A stretch of 64,000 nt of DNA. Origin: Leguminivora glycinivorella (lineage: Eukaryota > Arthropoda > Insecta > Lepidoptera > Tortricidae). The stretch is from contig NC_062975.1 of assembly GCF_023078275.1 (NCBI RefSeq), positions 8,221,141 through 8,285,140 on the forward strand, read 5' to 3'. This document shows, in pieces, positions 1-12,274 of the stretch. The notes under the pieces were generated by a model, which did not search any database, was not told the origin of the DNA, and saw nothing but the letters and a program-made list of their open reading frames with translations. The stretch's first letter is position 1; each line of letters opens with the position of its first letter. The position numbers and the translations under genes are program-made.

Positions 1-337
1 CTGTAAAATAACACAATACAGGTTTTTTAAAAATACTGATCTCATAACGCATGTATGTTTGTAGGTATGTTATAATGTCCGCTGTTTATCGTATCTTAAA
101 TTACTGTAAAACGTTACACTAATAATTGTTATCTTATCAAAGTTTCAAAAGAACGAAATAATTTGATTTGCGACTGATTATTATAGTAAAATTTACTTGT
201 TAACTGGTAAACAAGTTGATTTCTAAGCCTTTTGACTGTTGGTTTATTAATCGTGAAGCAAAATACCATCATACTTGTCATATTATGGTGAAAACATGCA
301 AAAAAGGCACTATTTGGGTACTTTTAGTCCTCAAGGC

Positions 338-418
338 CAATCCGGCCGGATCCGGCCGGATCCGCCGGATTGGGGTCGAAATCCGGCTGGATCCGGCCGG
401 ATTGGGAATCAGACCGGA
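338..418. repeat. GGATCCGGCC simple-sequence tract
   Basis: Iterated ggatccggccggatccg-like units with a spacer, GC-rich in AT-rich surroundings. Minisatellite-like. Confidence 0.7.
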
Positions 419-695
419 TTGCAATCCCTAATCACAGCCAACTTTTACTATGGGATCATCTTCGAAAACATCACATCAAAATCTTACATCTCCATACAAA
501 TCATGATTCATTAATATGTATCATTTCTCCATACTGATCCCTTGCAAATTAGCATACATATTAATGACTCGATACCAGAATTCACACATTTTTTCTGCCG
601 AATTCGATATAAGTCCCATAGTAAAAGTTGATCGTAATCATGAATATATCCAGAAAATATTATTTTGTATTACCAATTTGATTTCACCTAGTATA

Positions 696-870
696 CATAC
701 TAATATTATAAATGGGAAAGTGTGTGTGTCTGTTTGTCCGTCCTTCACGGCAAAACGGAGCGACGAATTGTCGTGATTTTTTAAGTGGAGATAGTTGAAG
801 GGATGGAGAGTGACATAGGCTACTTTTTATCTCTTTCTAAAGGAAGCGAATCCGCGGGCAAAAGCTAGTA
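696..870 (+). repeat. Interspersed repeat (GGCAAAAGCTAGTA-ended family)
   Basis: Contains aaatgggaaagtgtgtgtg, acggcaaaacggagcgac, atggagagtgacataggct and ends gcgggcaaaagctagta. The same sequence is present in inverse orientation at 3340-3587. Family common in lepidopteran DNA; type not assigned. Confidence 0.7.
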
Positions 871-986
871 ATTAAATAAACAAATATAGGAGTAGTTACA
901 CTTACCCTGACTGATCATCCCAGCCCCAAACTAGCAAAGCTTATAGTTATGTACTATGGATGCTACGCGACGATATACATTATTAG

Positions 987-1380
987 CAGAGGGCGGAATT
1001 GCTCATGGCAAAAATCAAACGTCATATTCAGCTATCGATAAATTCAGTCACCTTTTACATTTCTGACTTTAACATTAACCTCTTTGATTAGCTAGTCGAC
1101 CATTTGATTTTGACCTCTTTGATTAGATTAAAAGTAAATTGAATGACATTTAATTACCATTTCTGTCACTAGTCCTTTTGCAACTAATTCACGTTTGAAA
1201 AAAATGGTTAATCCAAGACGAAAAACAGCCACCAAATGGATAAAGAAGTATCCTTGTCTTACTTACGTCGAAAACAACTCAACAATATACTGATAATTTC
1301 AGTTTAATCGATAGTCGATAAAATTTTACGTTCCAACTCTATTGACGTTTGATTTTTGCCATGAGTAATTCCGCCCTCTG
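987..1380. mobile_element. hAT-type MITE, 394 bp, with 8-bp target duplication
   Basis: Terminal inverted repeats begin CAGAGGGCGGAATT and extend over tcatggcaaaaatcaaacgt on both sides (one mismatch). The flanking duplication is ATTATTAG at 979-986 and 1381-1388. An 8-bp TSD and CAGRGG-like ends are hallmarks of hAT elements. No ORF. Confidence 0.9.
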
Positions 1381-1395
1381 ATTATTAGACATCAT

Positions 1396-1498
1396 CAGTG
1401 CCGGCTGGTGAAAATTTCTGCTAGGCAACACTTTACTACTAAGTAGTCATTTTTAGGCAAGCCGATGAGAATCGGCTTGTATGGACCAGCCGCTGCTG
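1396..1498. mobile_element. CAGTGSCGGCTGGT-type hAT MITE, copy 1
   Basis: Starts cagtgccggctggtgaaa and ends accagccgctgctg, followed by ttagacat. A match to ttagacat lies at 1385-1392. Same family as 22499-22631 and 28057-28190. It sits only 15 bp from the hAT element above. Confidence 0.75.
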
Positions 1499-1695
1499 TT
1501 AGACATACTTATAAAGATAAATACATACATATGTATATCAACCTATTCTGGGAAGATATTAGCTTTAGTTCGCTGACAATATGCTAATCTTATGCTAATG
1601 AATTAATGAGAACACCAAGGATGATTAATTGATTAATCATTATTCAGATCGGCACACCTACATTCTATCACGCATTCCCGCATTCACGCAGACCC

Positions 1696-1855
1696 CGTAG
1701 CCGAATGGAATTTCTGCGACACGAAACGCCACCGAAAGGCCGCAGAAATGTAGTCTGGCTCTGTCGCACCAATACGCCAAGAGCGATAGAGATAGATAGC
1801 TACGAAAGAGATATTATCGTGAGCGCTCCGTGAGCGTTTCTGCATTCGGCTATGC
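1696..1855. mobile_element. CGTAGCC-type MITE
   Basis: Ends cgtagccgaatgg and tgcattcggctatg. Interior shares gccgcagaaatgtagtctgg and agcgatagagatagatagc with the other family members. Confidence 0.75.
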
Positions 1856-3339
1856 ACAACGCATAGACGGCGGTAGATATATAATCGCTTACGGGCAATT
1901 CCACGTAACTGTAATGTAAGTGACCACTTCATTGCAGGTTTTTTATTTATGATGCAAATTGAAGTCTTAATTTATCTCTAGATAAGCCTACTTTTAATTC
2001 TTAGATATATTGATATTTAAATTAGCACCATGAATAAAAAAACATGCAAATAATTGGTCACTTACATTACTCTGTTACATGGAATTACCCTTACGATCAC
2101 TCAATTCGTCTGTTAGTTTGTCAATATTTAAAAACATGTTTTATGATTAAGCGTGTCACGGTGGTTGTGGTAATACAGTATTATGAAACAAAATTGTAGT
2201 ATGTGTATAATAAAGAAACAAAATATACAAACCTTCACAGAAAATTTATACCTTTGTATTGTAGGCTAATTTTACAGACTTTTTTACCTAAATTTCTATA
2301 GGTAAGTTACTTGTATTTCATTTACATATATCATGCCGTTTTTGCGTGTTACATATCAGTCGTAGTCTTGCAACAACTTGGGCAACATAATATTCCTACA
2401 ATTTGGACGAAACACGCTACTCTTTAACCTAACTCATTATAAACTTCAATCTATGTTTCTTATCTACTTCAATTGTTTTTCTCAAAGCCACCGAGAAATT
2501 GCGTCTTGTTTCATGGTATTTTGAGAAAGTTTTTCAATTTAGCAACCCGCTATCGTGTCTCGTGAACTCATTTTAAAGTTTAACTTACGGATGTCAGGCT
2601 AGTTTTCCGACGTCAAACGCTGGTCGACTGTGAAGTTTTTATCAATATTTTATTTTACTTTGAGTTTTAATGGGTTAAGCGGGTGTTTTAGTTTTATTTA
2701 TTAAAAAATAAGCAATAAAATTTGGTAATTGAAAAGCAGGCTTCCTCGCACAACGTATCACCATTGTGAATATCTACAGAGAGACTATACCGAGCATAAA
2801 CATTATGCTTAAACTTCGAATGTTATTTCGGCAACACGTTTTTATGTTCATAATCAAGCCCATCATATGCAGCGTGACGTCAAATTTATGTCATCGGCAT
2901 GAAAGTTAGGGGCTCGGTTCATAATATAAGGCGCTTACATATTTTTATTCTTTTAACAGTGTAGGTAGGTGTAACTGAACAGGGCTGTACGAACAGGGTT
3001 CTCAGGGATTAGTGTACCGTCAAGTGCCACGATTCCCCAATAATTCTACCCAGCAGAGCCGATTAAAATTCAACGTCCAAAATGGCGAAATGAACGTTCC
3101 GACCTAAATCGAGACGTGGATTTAAATAAAAAGTTGCCTCGAATAAAGGGAATTCGAATGAGACTGGGGGACTCAAAGAAATTACTTTCAGATTTTTTAC
3201 CTTTAAAAAAGCGGGGTTGCGAAAAATGAGCGATAGGCATTCTTTTGTATACTCTGCATTTTAAGATTTGTTCGATAAGAGTTACAATACTGTGGAGGTG
3301 GAGAGAATTTTCCTTTAGAGTTTATTAGACTTTAAGATA

Positions 3340-3587
3340 ATACTAGCTTTTGCCCGCGGCTTCGCTCGCGTTAAATTCGAAAATTGCGAAATGCTCCATA
3401 CAATCTTCCCCCCCTTCCCCTCATTTTAGGGAAATGGGGGGGTTAGAAAGAGAAAAAAATAGCCTATGTCACTCTCCATCCCTTCAATGATATCCACTCA
3501 AAAAATCACTTCAATTCGTCGCTCCGTTTTGCCGTGAAACACGGACAAACAGCCACACACACTTTCCCATTTAAAATATTAGTATGG
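3340..3587 (-). repeat. Interspersed repeat, inverse copy of the 696-870 family
   Basis: Begins tactagcttttgcccgcgg and ends ctttcccatttaaaatatt, the reverse of the 696-870 copy, with an extra G/C-rich insertion (cccccccttcccc). Confidence 0.7.
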
Positions 3588-3808
3588 ATTATTCAAGTTA
3601 ATATTAAATTATTACATTCTGAGGGATGTAAGTAATCTATTAACGTAGTTGTACGTAAGCCGTTTATTCTACCTTGCGGGAGTAGTGAACTAAGATTACG
3701 AGTATTTACAGTAATTCGATCAAAGTAATATAATTAATTATAAACTAGAGTAATCTAGCGAAATGATTAACGAGGCATGGTGCGGAATACGTACCTAATA
3801 CCTTTATG

Positions 3809-3965
3809 CGTAGCCAAATGCACAAACGCTCACGAAACGCTCACGATAATATCTCTTTCGTAGCTATCTATCTCTATCGCTCTTGCGTATTGGCGTGACA
3901 GAGCCAGACTACCTTTCGCGGCGTTTCGGTTTCATTTCGCGTGGCAGAAATGCCATTCGGCTACG
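3809..3965. mobile_element. CGTAGCC-type MITE
   Basis: Ends gcgtagccaaatgcac and gccattcggctacg, with the internal tatctctttcgtagctatct block. First of three copies in tandem (3809-4482). Confidence 0.8.
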
Positions 3966-3975
3966 GGACCTGCGT

Positions 3976-4333
3976 GCGTAGCCAAATGCACAAACGCTCA
4001 CGAAACAAAATGCTCGTATATACCTATCTATATTGCTCGTGCGTATTGGCGCGACAGAGCCAGACTACTTAATCTAAAAGATGTTTGCGGTTAGGTAGGT
4101 TGTGTATGTATGTAGGGTAGTCATAAAACTGTATTATATGTATAACGTAGTTATTTATATGATATAACGTCTATATTGCTATGGAAGAAATCCCTTAATG
4201 GGATAAGTTCGCCTTTGTACAAATGATGTGTGTGTTCTTTTTCATTCCTGTTATTATGTGTTCTTATTTTTGTACAATAAAGTGTATTATTACTACTACT
4301 ACCTGTCGCGGCGTTTCGTTTTCGGGCTAGGGT
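3976..4333. mobile_element. CGTAGCC-type MITE interrupted by a LINE 3' end
   Basis: The left part runs to gacagagccagactac at about 4067. The MITE sequence resumes at about 4303 with gtcgcggcgtttcgttttcg. The 235 bp between is a foreign insertion (next entry). The right terminus is missing where the third copy begins. Confidence 0.7.
4068..4302 (+). mobile_element. 5'-truncated non-LTR retrotransposon 3' end inside a MITE
   Basis: Contains the tail motif cccttaatgggataagttcg, cctttgtacaaatgatgtgt and an AATAAA at 4276-4281, ending in a (tta/cta)n tract. Flanking ctac bases fit a short target duplication. A related tail is at 17998-18115. Confidence 0.65.
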
Positions 4334-4482
4334 GCGTAGCCGATTGGCACTAACGCTCACGAAACGCTCACGAAACGAAACGCTAGTAGATATCTATCCC
4401 TGTCACTCTTGCGTATTGGCGCGACAGAGCCGGACTACGTTTCGTTTTCGTTTGGCGTCGGAGAAATGCCATTCGGCTACGG
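4334..4482. mobile_element. CGTAGCC-type MITE, third tandem copy
   Basis: Ends gcgtagccgattggc and gccattcggctacg, with the central gcgcgacagagccggactac block. Confidence 0.75.
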
Positions 4483-4502
4483 GGCCTGAGCTGCGGGCGT
4501 AG

Positions 4503-4665
4503 CACCCTAGTGCGATAAACCCTATCGTGTGGGTGCATCCCTATCGCATCACAGAATATATAATAGTACAAGTAATCGCACTTAAAAATAGTGCGAAAGG
4601 GACGAAATGGCGTGATACGATTTATCAACGACCGTGCCTGCCCGCCTCTGTGCGTAGAGATATTG
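4503..4665. repeat. Interspersed repeat with gggtgcatccctatcgca core
   Basis: Shares tgcgataaac, catccctatcg, gggacg and accgtgcctgcc with 48437-48565, so it is a dispersed non-coding family. 4665-5640 otherwise shows only AT-rich sequence. Confidence 0.5.
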
Positions 4666-5648
4666 TATGCTTAGTTTGCATATTATGCCATGGCATAATA
4701 TGGCATGCCATGTAAATAAATATTTTCAGCTATTTCTACTTTTAAATAAGAATAAACTATGTTTGTTAAATTTTTAAATATTAATTTTATTAAACTAAAA
4801 AACTTACCTTATTGGCAATGAAAAAAAAAATAAGCCAAATCATAGAACTTACTCTGAAACAGGCATTGTTATCAAATTGTTTAATAATTTTCAATTTTTC
4901 AATTTTCAATTTATTTATTTCCTTAGTAAATAATTATAACTTTACAGTGGGTATGTTGTACATAAAAATAGGGTAGGAAACAATTCCTCCGTACTAGTAA
5001 AAACTGTATGACGGCAGGAAGCACCACCTCTCCCGGATTAGGTACGTAAAAAATAATCTTAGACAAGACGCAATATACAAGACAATAGGTGTCTAGTATA
5101 ATAAGGATAGTCAAAGCAAAGTGCTCATAATTTAGACGTCTTTCAACCCCATCTCAATTGTCACAGACTAAATTAAAATTTGACGCATCGTGATTCCATT
5201 GAATTATATTCTTGTTATAGACATAGAAATATATTGTAGACGGAAGTTTTTAAGAAGGATATTAATAACTTTGTATCACCTGTACAATCTTATGAAGCAT
5301 ACCATTTGCGGAAAGAGATAAGCGTAGCTGAGCATTTCTTTTTTTTTTGCCAATATATTTTTTTTTATTGTTTTAGGGAATTTTAGGTCAATTGTACTCA
5401 GAATCACGAGTACTTCAATCTCACTGGGAGACAAAAAGTGTCCCAGAATTTCCATATATTTTTTTTTACTTTCCTCTTTTGTTACCCCATACAACATGTA
5501 CGGAAAATGATAACAAAATAAGAAAAAATTGTATGGGACAATTTTTTTAACTACTAGGATTGAAAAGGCTAGTAATTCTGAGTAGAAATAGCATATTCTT
5601 TTTTCAAAAATATCACACTTCATAAAAGTGGCAAAAAAAAAATGCTCC

Positions 5649-5926
5649 GCTGGGCATTTTCAGAATTTGGGACACCCCAATTAGCGAAAGTTATTAACAA
5701 AAATTAACTCACTGTTAGTTTTATGACGACAATTAAGCATAAAATCTGTCTAAACATTTACTTTTTTCACATTCTGAATGTAAATTATCGCTTAAAGTTT
5801 ATGTTATTAACACAAAAACAATATTTTTATAGAAATTTCATGCTTAATTATCGTCACAAAACTGACAGTGACAGTTGTTAACAACTTTCGCTAATTGGGG
5901 TGTCCCAAATTTTTTAAATGCCCAGC
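5649..5926. mobile_element. Palindromic MITE with about 90-bp inverted repeats
   Basis: Left arm gctgggcattttcagaattt then gggacaccccaattagcg; the right arm is its complement, ending cgctaattggggtgtccc then atgcccagc. The arms stay similar over about 90 bp (to gacaattaagcat). 278 bp, non-coding. Confidence 0.85.
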
Positions 5927-6752
5927 TACTCTACTCAATCTTCAATAAATACTGTGATCTTGAAAACTTTATGAAAATTATATGAGTTTTGGGTGAGCAA
6001 CTGGCAGTCAACAATCAGTCATATATGTTCCTAATGAAAAAGTGGTAGCATGAAGGTATAGGTAATATTCACAGTCAAATCGTGTAAACTGTTTTGTGGG
6101 ACACTGTTCCTATGTTACAAACAAAACAAAAATTACAAAATAGTGTAATTATTTTGAAAAACACACTAATACTTATACATAATTGACATGTCTAGCGGAA
6201 CCCAAACTAGGCTGAGCCTGTATAGCCTGTATAATGGGATCCTGGTGGGAAAATGTAAGGCAAAACTGTATATTCATCTTGTGTTGATACATAAATAATA
6301 ATAATCTAGGGGTTTCTACAATCTATGGTTCCTGTAATAGGCAACCCATTAAGGCAAATTGTACCTTTCCGCCAATTAATCCATTTGCCAATATAGAAAC
6401 TGCCATTCGTGAAGGCGTGTCCTTTGATTCGTATTAGACAAATTGGCGCGTCATCTTCAATTACTCGATATTGCTTTTATTTTACCAATTAAACGCAGGC
6501 GGGTGCACAATTAGAAGAAGACGAATGAGAGCTTTGTGTGATGGATAATAGTTCCAGATTATAAGTACGTAAATTCAGTGAAAATGGGAAATTTTTATAT
6601 TGTTTTCTGTAAAAAAGTTATCCGTTTTTACTGCTCTGGAGTTCACGAAAAAAAAATTTTTTTTCAATACTGACTACCTACATTGTGTGGCCACTATGGG
6701 CAGTGTTTGTAAAAAACTAGTACCTACCTACCTGAAATATTTACACGTTTAA

Positions 6753-6880
6753 GGACCAGTTGCATCAACCACATTAATTGACAGACAGCATCGTCACGCA
6801 GCAGACGACTATGGGAATTCCCATACAAAAAAATTTAACGAACGCTTTAACGGTGACAGACGGTTTGATGCAACCGGCCC
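6753..6880. mobile_element. GGGCCGGTTGCATCAA-type MITE
   Basis: Inverted ends ggaccagttgcatcaacc and ggtttgatgcaaccggccc, a short palindromic element. 6880-7520 holds AT-rich sequence without recognisable genes. Confidence 0.75.
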
Positions 6881-7723
6881 TAACAGAAGCAAATGAAACC
6901 GTCAGATGATCAGATCATCTATTATTAATCACACAATAGACACATTTTTTTCTCAAAATAATTTAAAAAAAAAACCACTTACTTTTTAACACTTCATTTC
7001 TTTATGATTCTTGATTTTCGGGAGGCATTAAATTTCGATTTTAAAATTAATGAAAAACACGCAGTACTTGGAGCAAAATTTCATTTTCATTAAAAGAGAA
7101 ACTAAATAACCCCACGTGAAAATGAGCTTTAAATTAAATTCCTTCGATGCCAGTTTCAAAACTGAAGCCTTGAAAACGCAAGAAATGTAAAAGTTATTTG
7201 GTTTTACTCAGAAATATTTTCAATCTAAGTACATTTCTGAGGTTTTGCAATAAAGTGGATTTGTATTGTATTGTATTGTATTTTAAGGAGCAGAGTTGTT
7301 TCAAGGAATAAATAAATAAACACAATGTAAGTAAGTACCTCTAAGTAGGTTGTGTGAATCTAGAAATGGTGCGTGACATGAACAAAAGATTTCCCTTGGC
7401 AGGATTGGTCCTTGGGACCCAAGGATGGACGGCAACAGCTAACAAAAATTTTGATGTAAATTTTGAGGGGGACTGACTCCCAACTTTTCATGATGTCTTT
7501 ATTACTCGGACAAGTTTGGTAGGTACGTCAGCAGTTCTCAAAAAATTTGTACAAAAATTAAGGAAAAAGTTAAACTTGTTTTTATTATCCCTATTTTTTA
7601 GTTTATTTATTAGTTTTATTTCGTCATTGAGGTTCTCTAGTACCTATATTTTCTTAATGATAACAATTATCCTATATACCTATATCTCACGAAAGTCAAC
7701 TTATACAGAGTGGGGCCTGTAAC

Positions 7724-8023
7724 AAAGGCGAAGAATTGAACTCTAGGCTATTCTCCTTATACTGATCAACATTTGTTCGGCGACTTTTAAAAATAACTTG
7801 TATTTTGATTTTATCACCCTTGAAAGTTTTTTCTAAGAGGTAATGTATTGCGAATTCTGTTAAGTCTAAAGTGTGACAGACAACGTCAATGACAACAATA
7901 ATGGCGTACATTGAAGCTAATATTTATTTTGTATGTAAAATTAAAAATTTAAAGACTTCATAATTTTTAAAAGTCACTTAATAAAAAGTATAAGGAGAAT
8001 AGCCTACAGTTCAATTCTTCGCC

Positions 8024-8024
<1 letters not shown>
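7724..8024. mobile_element. Palindromic MITE beside the retrotransposon
   Basis: Inverted ends: aaggcgaagaattgaact and ggctattctccttatac at 7726-7766, with their complement (gtataaggagaatagcc, gttcaattcttcgcc) at 7988-8023. Partial inverted similarity continues inward (cgacttttaaaaata). No coding capacity. The retroelement tail abuts its right end. Confidence 0.7.

Positions 8025-8041
<17 letters not shown>
8025..8041 (-). repeat. Poly(A) tail of the retrotransposon fragment (T-run on plus)
   Basis: A 17-nt T-run on plus, directly between a palindromic MITE and the 3' end of the RNase H ORF region. It fits the 3' tail of the minus-strand element. Confidence 0.6.
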
Positions 8042-8055
<14 letters not shown>

Positions 8056-8124
8056 AACTAGGGACTTAAAATCCTTAATGATTATATCAGCCCCATTGTA
8101 CCTTAATCAATATTACAACTTATT

Positions 8125-9288
8125 TTATGGAATAGTCTTATATCTACTTAAATATTCTAGCACAAATAAATAAATTTGTTTAGCCCCAACTGACGTAGGC
8201 TCAGCTAAAATACACTGGAATCCACCCATATCTAACCTATTCAGACCGAGTGAACAAAACAGACCTAGTCTATCGCCTTCGTTCCGTACACACTCCGCCA
8301 AAACATGTTGAACGTCCTCTATTTTATTACAAGTCTCACAATTTGGTGATGGTGCTTTTTTCATCATGTACGCGAACTTGTTAAGCGGAATGTGCCCAGA
8401 ACGTAACCTTAATGCTATCTTAATTAGTTTCCTGCCTAAATTTGCTTTTGTGAACCAAGGTATATGAGGAGGTTCACATTGCATGGTCTTGTACCACACA
8501 CCTTTTTCCTTGCAACGTTCGTCAAAGTGTTCCTTCCAGGTGCATCGCGTTTTTCTACGGTATATATGTAGTTTTTCTGTAAACTCTGGAGTAACATATA
8601 CCTCCGCCCCACTCGTGCAGGCAGCTTTGGCTAAGTTGTCAACCTCCTCATTTCCTCTTATTCCTACATGTGAGGGGATCCACTGCAGTCTCAGCACCAT
8701 ATCGGCAGGAATTTTTCTTAATTTCTGCAGCACTGTGTACGCTAACGCTGTGCCTCTGGTACCAGAGGCGCAGCGAGCTACGTGCTGCAGGGCACTTTTG
8801 CTATCTGTCAATATTACCACTTTCGCACTATTTGAACTAACTGCATATGATATGGCTTCTGAGATGGCAAATAGTTCAGCTGACATAATACATATTTCTG
8901 ACATTATTTTGTAAGAGTTGTTTACTTTACATAACGGGTCATGGTAGGCAGCTCCTAAATTGCTTTCGCTTTTGGACCCATCTGTATATATTGTGTGCCA
9001 ACCCTTGTATTTTTCATTCAATTCACATAAGGCGTTATTCCTAAGGTCACATGGGTGGTATGTCTTTTTAGGATGCTTTACTATACCTAATTCTGTAACA
9101 ATTGAGTCTTTAATATTTATATTTGACACCCAGGTATCTAAACAAAACATCTTTAGAGGATTCGACTTAGCTATTCTTTCATCTTTAACATCATTGTAGA
9201 CAGTCATTAAAAGTGGAGTTTTCTTTTTCTTCCAGTACCGATTCTGAGATGAAAGGTCCCACTCTGTATTACTAAATGTTGGTAACAT
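8125..9288 (-). mobile_element. 5'-truncated non-LTR retrotransposon ORF2 fragment with RNase H domain
   Basis: 387-codon open frame. The RNase H catalytic set is visible: YTDGSKS (D), MSAELFAI (E), LTDSKSALQ (D) and WIPSHVGIRGNEEVDNLAK (H and D). After it comes a terminal Cys/His motif (CETCNK...HVLAEC), as in the Jockey/I/R1-type ORF2 C-terminus. The reverse transcriptase and endonuclease are absent, so the copy is 5'-truncated yet still has an intact frame. On this strand the 3' flank ends in a poly(A) tract (plus T-run at 8025-8041). Likely a fairly young dead copy. Confidence 0.9.
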
Positions 9289-9419
9289 AACAAAATAGGA
9301 TCAATTAAAATTTGCTGACGTGGCTATGTACAAACTTTTTGAGAACTGCTCACCTATGGTTTTTTGTATAACTCGAAGATGATAAATTCAGTTCTTGTAT
9401 AATATTGCTACCATTCTGA

Positions 9420-9670
9420 AGTAAAAATATGTGAAAGTTATGAAAATAACTTTTTCAGTACAGATGGTCGTTTTTTTACGCACTAGTTCGAGAAGTGGTT
9501 CATTATATGCCAGGTCGAAACTTCGGAGGCTCATCTGTACTGAAAAACGTCGTACGATACACGTGCGAAAAGGAAATTCGTAACTCGTGTCGATTTAAAA
9601 GTCGGTCGTGTTTTAATTTATCGCCACTCGTTTCGAACTTCCTTTTTTACGCACTTGTATCGTAATGTAC
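9420..9670. repeat. Inverted-repeat element with cagtacagatg ends
   Basis: ctttttcagtacagatgg and ctcatctgtactgaaaaacg form an inverted pair at 9450-9547. tttttacgcact/cttttttacgcacttg recurs around it. Probably a MITE remnant. 9670-10269 shows no recognisable gene. Confidence 0.5.
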
Positions 9671-10269
9671 TATTTTATATCCTCTTCTCGCTTAAAGGGC
9701 TAAAGCAGCTTTAACTAGGTACCTACTTAAATTAAATTTTGGTATAAAAAATACTTTGAGTCCCGAGGAAGAATAATTATTAAATTTCGTTTAAATTTTG
9801 TTGTGTGAGTACAAATTAATTGAGTGCCAGTGAACTAATAGTCACTTTCTTTTTTTTTATATACGGAATTTCGCTTTCGCTTTTTTCTTTCGCTTTCAAT
9901 TTATTATCAGCTACACTCATAGCACGTGCTGGCACTGAAAGCGATGAAGAACATCGAGACAAGTACACGATATACGCGACAGTACCTCACTCGTCAGATA
10001 CGCCCGTCTTCTTCTAACTATATGTATTAGAGTGGAACGGGTAGTGTCTCGGGCGAAATACTATGCTGAGTCGAGATAGGACCGTAGGTCTTACACAAGT
10101 TGAAGTATCGAAATCTGACTCGAAACTTGTTCAACAGAGACCGGAGAGGAGCGGATTAGGTATCTTTCTATCTTCAACTAAAACCTGCACTTGCAACTTG
10201 GTGGCGGTTTAGAAGTGCAGCCAAATGGCTAATAGTTAGTGTCGTACAATTTCATAACTATTAAATACA

Positions 10270-10732
10270 TACAAGGTGCTCGCGAGGAACTTCAACGGCA
10301 TATTCTTGGTCACATTTTAAGACTAAAATGTCATATAAACTTTTCTAGATTTCGTCTAGTTTCAGAGTTATTGCCAATTTAAAAAAAACATTTCCGTATT
10401 CTTACTCAGTAGAAAAGGTTTCTTAACGGCGCTAATGCGCAATTGTGGAGCATAGTCTCACAGTACTCATTGATAGATGTCAAAATGTGACAAGAAAAAC
10501 TTCCAAATAATTAGGTTTTTAGAAAAATAAATGAAGGAACTCATTTTAATTGCCAACTTTATGGATAAAAATTTTTTTATGTAAAATACGTCCAAAAAAG
10601 TAAAAAAAAAAAAGCAAAAAATTTTTTTTTATTCAAGGCGAAAAATTTTAAAATTCATATAACATTTTTTCTTTCTTTTTGCCTCAGAAACGCGTGGTTC
10701 AAGTTATGCGGGTTCCTCGCGAGCACCTTGTA
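10270..10732. mobile_element. MITE with perfect 21-bp inverted repeats
   Basis: Left acaaggtgctcgcgaggaac; right gttcctcgcgagcaccttgt, an exact complement, flanked by TA on both sides (TA target duplication, Tc1/mariner-like inference). 463 bp, AT-rich interior without ORF. Confidence 0.88.
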
Positions 10733-10864
10733 TAAGCCATTCGCCAATGGCTGTGCCTACTTAGAGTATGTTTTTCTAATGACAACCACTTACGATACGT
10801 TGAACTTGAAACTCCAGATCCACGGGATCCTAGCGCTCACTATTTTTTTGTAGAATCAAAATTC

Positions 10865-11110
10865 ACTTACATACATACATACATACAATCAGGCTTATAT
10901 CCTATAAAGCGGTAGGCAGAACATATGAAACTACTCAACTTTCATTTCCAGTCTTGGCAATTAAGGGGTTGAAAGAAAATGAAAATGTGTCATCGCAGTG
11001 ACAGGTTGCCAGCCTCTCGCCTACGCCACAATTTAACCCATATCCCACAGTCGACTTCTACGACGCCCACGGGAAGAAAGGGGGTGTTGAAATTCCTAAC
11101 CCGTCACCAC
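10865..11110 (+). repeat. CATA-headed interspersed repeat, copy 1
   Basis: (cata)n followed by aatcaggcttatatcctata, ggtaggcagaacatatgaaa, ggcaattaaggggttgaaag, cagtgacaggttgccagcct and cgacgcccacgggaagaaag. Six other copies are in the window. Confidence 0.8.
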
Positions 11111-11956
11111 ATGGGATTCAAAAAATGGGGGAAATTCACTTACCTCTATAAAAATGTTTCCCTAAATGAGTAAAACACGGAGACACTGGGTGAGACTTTG
11201 TGGGATCTCCGTCATCACGGCTCTTTGACTCCACGGGAGACCCCATCAGAGCTGGCGCATATTTCTCTCAACGTATCGCCCTGGCGATACAGAGAGGAAA
11301 TACCGCCAGCATAATGGGCACCATGCCGCAGGCGGAACTTTTAGATGGAATTTTCTTTTTATAATTTGGTTTATTTTTAAGTAGTTATATTAATAAACTG
11401 AAATGTTAGTAGTTAGTTATATTTAGTTGTAATATAGTTATTTCTAAGTATTTTACAAGTTTCATATTGTTATTGTTTCAGCATTCTCATTATAATTAGA
11501 GTAAAATGTATATCAAAAACTTGAAAATAGTGGTATTATCGATAAGTAGGTATCAAAAAGTTTCATCAAGCATCAAAAATGATATACTTCAAATTTACAA
11601 TTTCAGATAGGTACTGATTTTAGATTTAAGTCAGTAATTCAACTTTTTGGTAGATATTTTTCAACTAAGTGTACCATTGTAAGATTATTATAAAATACAA
11701 CTCAAAAGGTAAAGAGAGCAAAAATGTCTTTTTCTAATTTTCCTTCAAACGCAATACATGAAATTCCATAAAACGTAGTCAATAATTTATAAGCCAGATA
11801 AGCTTCCTGCCGAAATGTAGAATTCTTTTTCATTTTATTCTTTTTATCTAAATCGCGGTTCTACGCTATCGTTATTTGGCTTAAAAGCCGCGTTTACACG
11901 AGTACGTAGCCCGGGGATTCAGAAACGGGTTCGAATTAAACCTATTTTATTTATTA

Positions 11957-12162
11957 ATACATACATACAATCACGCCTGTATCCCATAAAGGGGTAGGCA
12001 GAACACATGAAACTAATAAAGCTTCAGTGCCACTTTTGGCAAATAAGGGGTTGAAAGAAAACGCAACTGTAACATTGCAGTGACAGGTTGCCAGCCTCTC
12101 GCCTACGCCACAATTTAACCCATATCCCATAGTCGCCTTCTACGACACCCACGGGAAGAAAT
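11957..12162 (+). repeat. CATA-headed interspersed repeat, copy 2
   Basis: Same order of blocks as copy 1, ending cgacacccacgggaagaaa. 11110-11957 contains no recognised gene. Confidence 0.8.
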
Positions 12163-12274
12163 TATTAATAGGTTCCTACTATACTATACTATATATATAC
12201 GGTAGGTACCGTTGCCTACGACTACGTTCTCGTGGATTTATTTCCCAAAATGAATAGTTACTTATACCTACCTT

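Noticed and set aside
8483..9199. Plus-strand open frames at the RNase H element
   Set aside because: Antisense shadows of the minus-strand retrotransposon ORF.
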